Shown here in pieces: positions 32,494 through 32,516 of a stretch of DNA of 32,516 nt. The position numbers were made by a program, and so were the translations under genes. Every line of letters starts with the position of its first letter. Positions within the stretch are counted from its first letter, which is position 1. The stretch is from contig JAFRQR010000031.1 of assembly GCA_017428545.1 (NCBI GenBank), positions 1 through 32,516 of the forward strand. The letters run 5' to 3'. The notes beneath the pieces were generated by a model. The model searched no databases. It was not told the origin of the DNA and saw nothing but the letters and a program-made list of their open reading frames with translations. Origin of the DNA: Clostridiales bacterium. Lineage in GTDB: Bacteria > Bacillota > Clostridia > Saccharofermentanales > Saccharofermentanaceae.

Positions 32494-32516
32494 ATGTCCG
32501 AGAAGATTATACAACT
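32494..32516 (+). CDS. Start of an unidentified gene, cut by the window edge
   Basis: An ATG preceded by GGAGG nine bases upstream opens MSEKIIQ and runs off the window. An in-frame ATG at 32452 would add MLIAKETIYWRRNT but lacks a ribosome site. It is divergent from the rep operon. Too little is visible to name it. Confidence 0.45.

Noticed and set aside
28822..32516. Direct repeats marking both ends of the integrative element
   Set aside because: By eye no shared sequence of 10 bases or more was found between the left end and the right part of the window; the right end is probably outside.
1..32516. CRISPR array or rRNA genes
   Set aside because: No regularly spaced repeats and no rRNA-like sequence were seen on either strand.

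Overview
The window looks like chromosomal DNA of an anaerobic, low-to-mid-GC Firmicute of the class Clostridia. The grounds are strong AGGAGG-type ribosome binding sites, SigA-type promoters, an oxygen-sensitive class III ribonucleotide reductase, an iron alcohol dehydrogenase, a LacI-like sensor/GGDEF protein, BlaI/M56 and XRE/CPBP pairs, and a Tn916-style Int/Xis pair. The species cannot be named from sequence alone.

Left part (1-5.3 kb): tRNA-Ser(GCU), rmuC and a hemolysin III/PAQR-type membrane protein lie on the minus strand. A cytoplasmic LacI-like sensor-diguanylate cyclase and an SGNH hydrolase form a plus-strand pair.

Nucleotide-reduction module (5.3-9.6 kb, minus): nrdG, then nrdD carrying a C-terminal glutaredoxin-like domain (CPKC), then a thioredoxin-reductase-like flavoprotein that lacks the usual HRRxxxR NADPH motif and is one base from nrdD. 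Two NrdR-box-like 16-mers, 32 bp centre to centre, lie in front of nrdD. This reads as a self-contained anaerobic reductase with its own electron-delivery chain.

Centre (9.7-16.5 kb): a 411-residue Ala/Glu/Lys-rich hendecad-repeat protein, a MacB/LolD-like ABC ATPase plus a double-FtsX permease, and a lipoprotein metallopeptidase with one intact HExxH domain and an apparently degenerate second domain.

BlaI/M56 operon (16.6-22.1 kb, minus): a BlaI-type repressor, an M56 sensor protease with a beta-rich extracytoplasmic domain in place of a penicillin-binding domain, a beta-propeller/solute-binding lipoprotein, and a patatin phospholipase. A consensus promoter is embedded in two palindromic operators. 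No beta-lactamase is present. This is the best candidate for an undescribed signalling system here. A possible third operator lies before the XRE/CPBP pair.

Right part: iron ADH with a divergent LysR regulator and a palindrome between them, an XRE/CPBP pair, a polytopic membrane protein, a broken PEBP (YbhB) remnant, a GNAT and a possible WapI-like immunity protein. From about 28.8 kb the DNA becomes clearly AT-rich and carries an integrative element: integrase, excisionase, a HUH endonuclease/SF3 helicase Rep and an unknown protein. Its left end is inside the window. Its right end was not found and probably lies beyond it.
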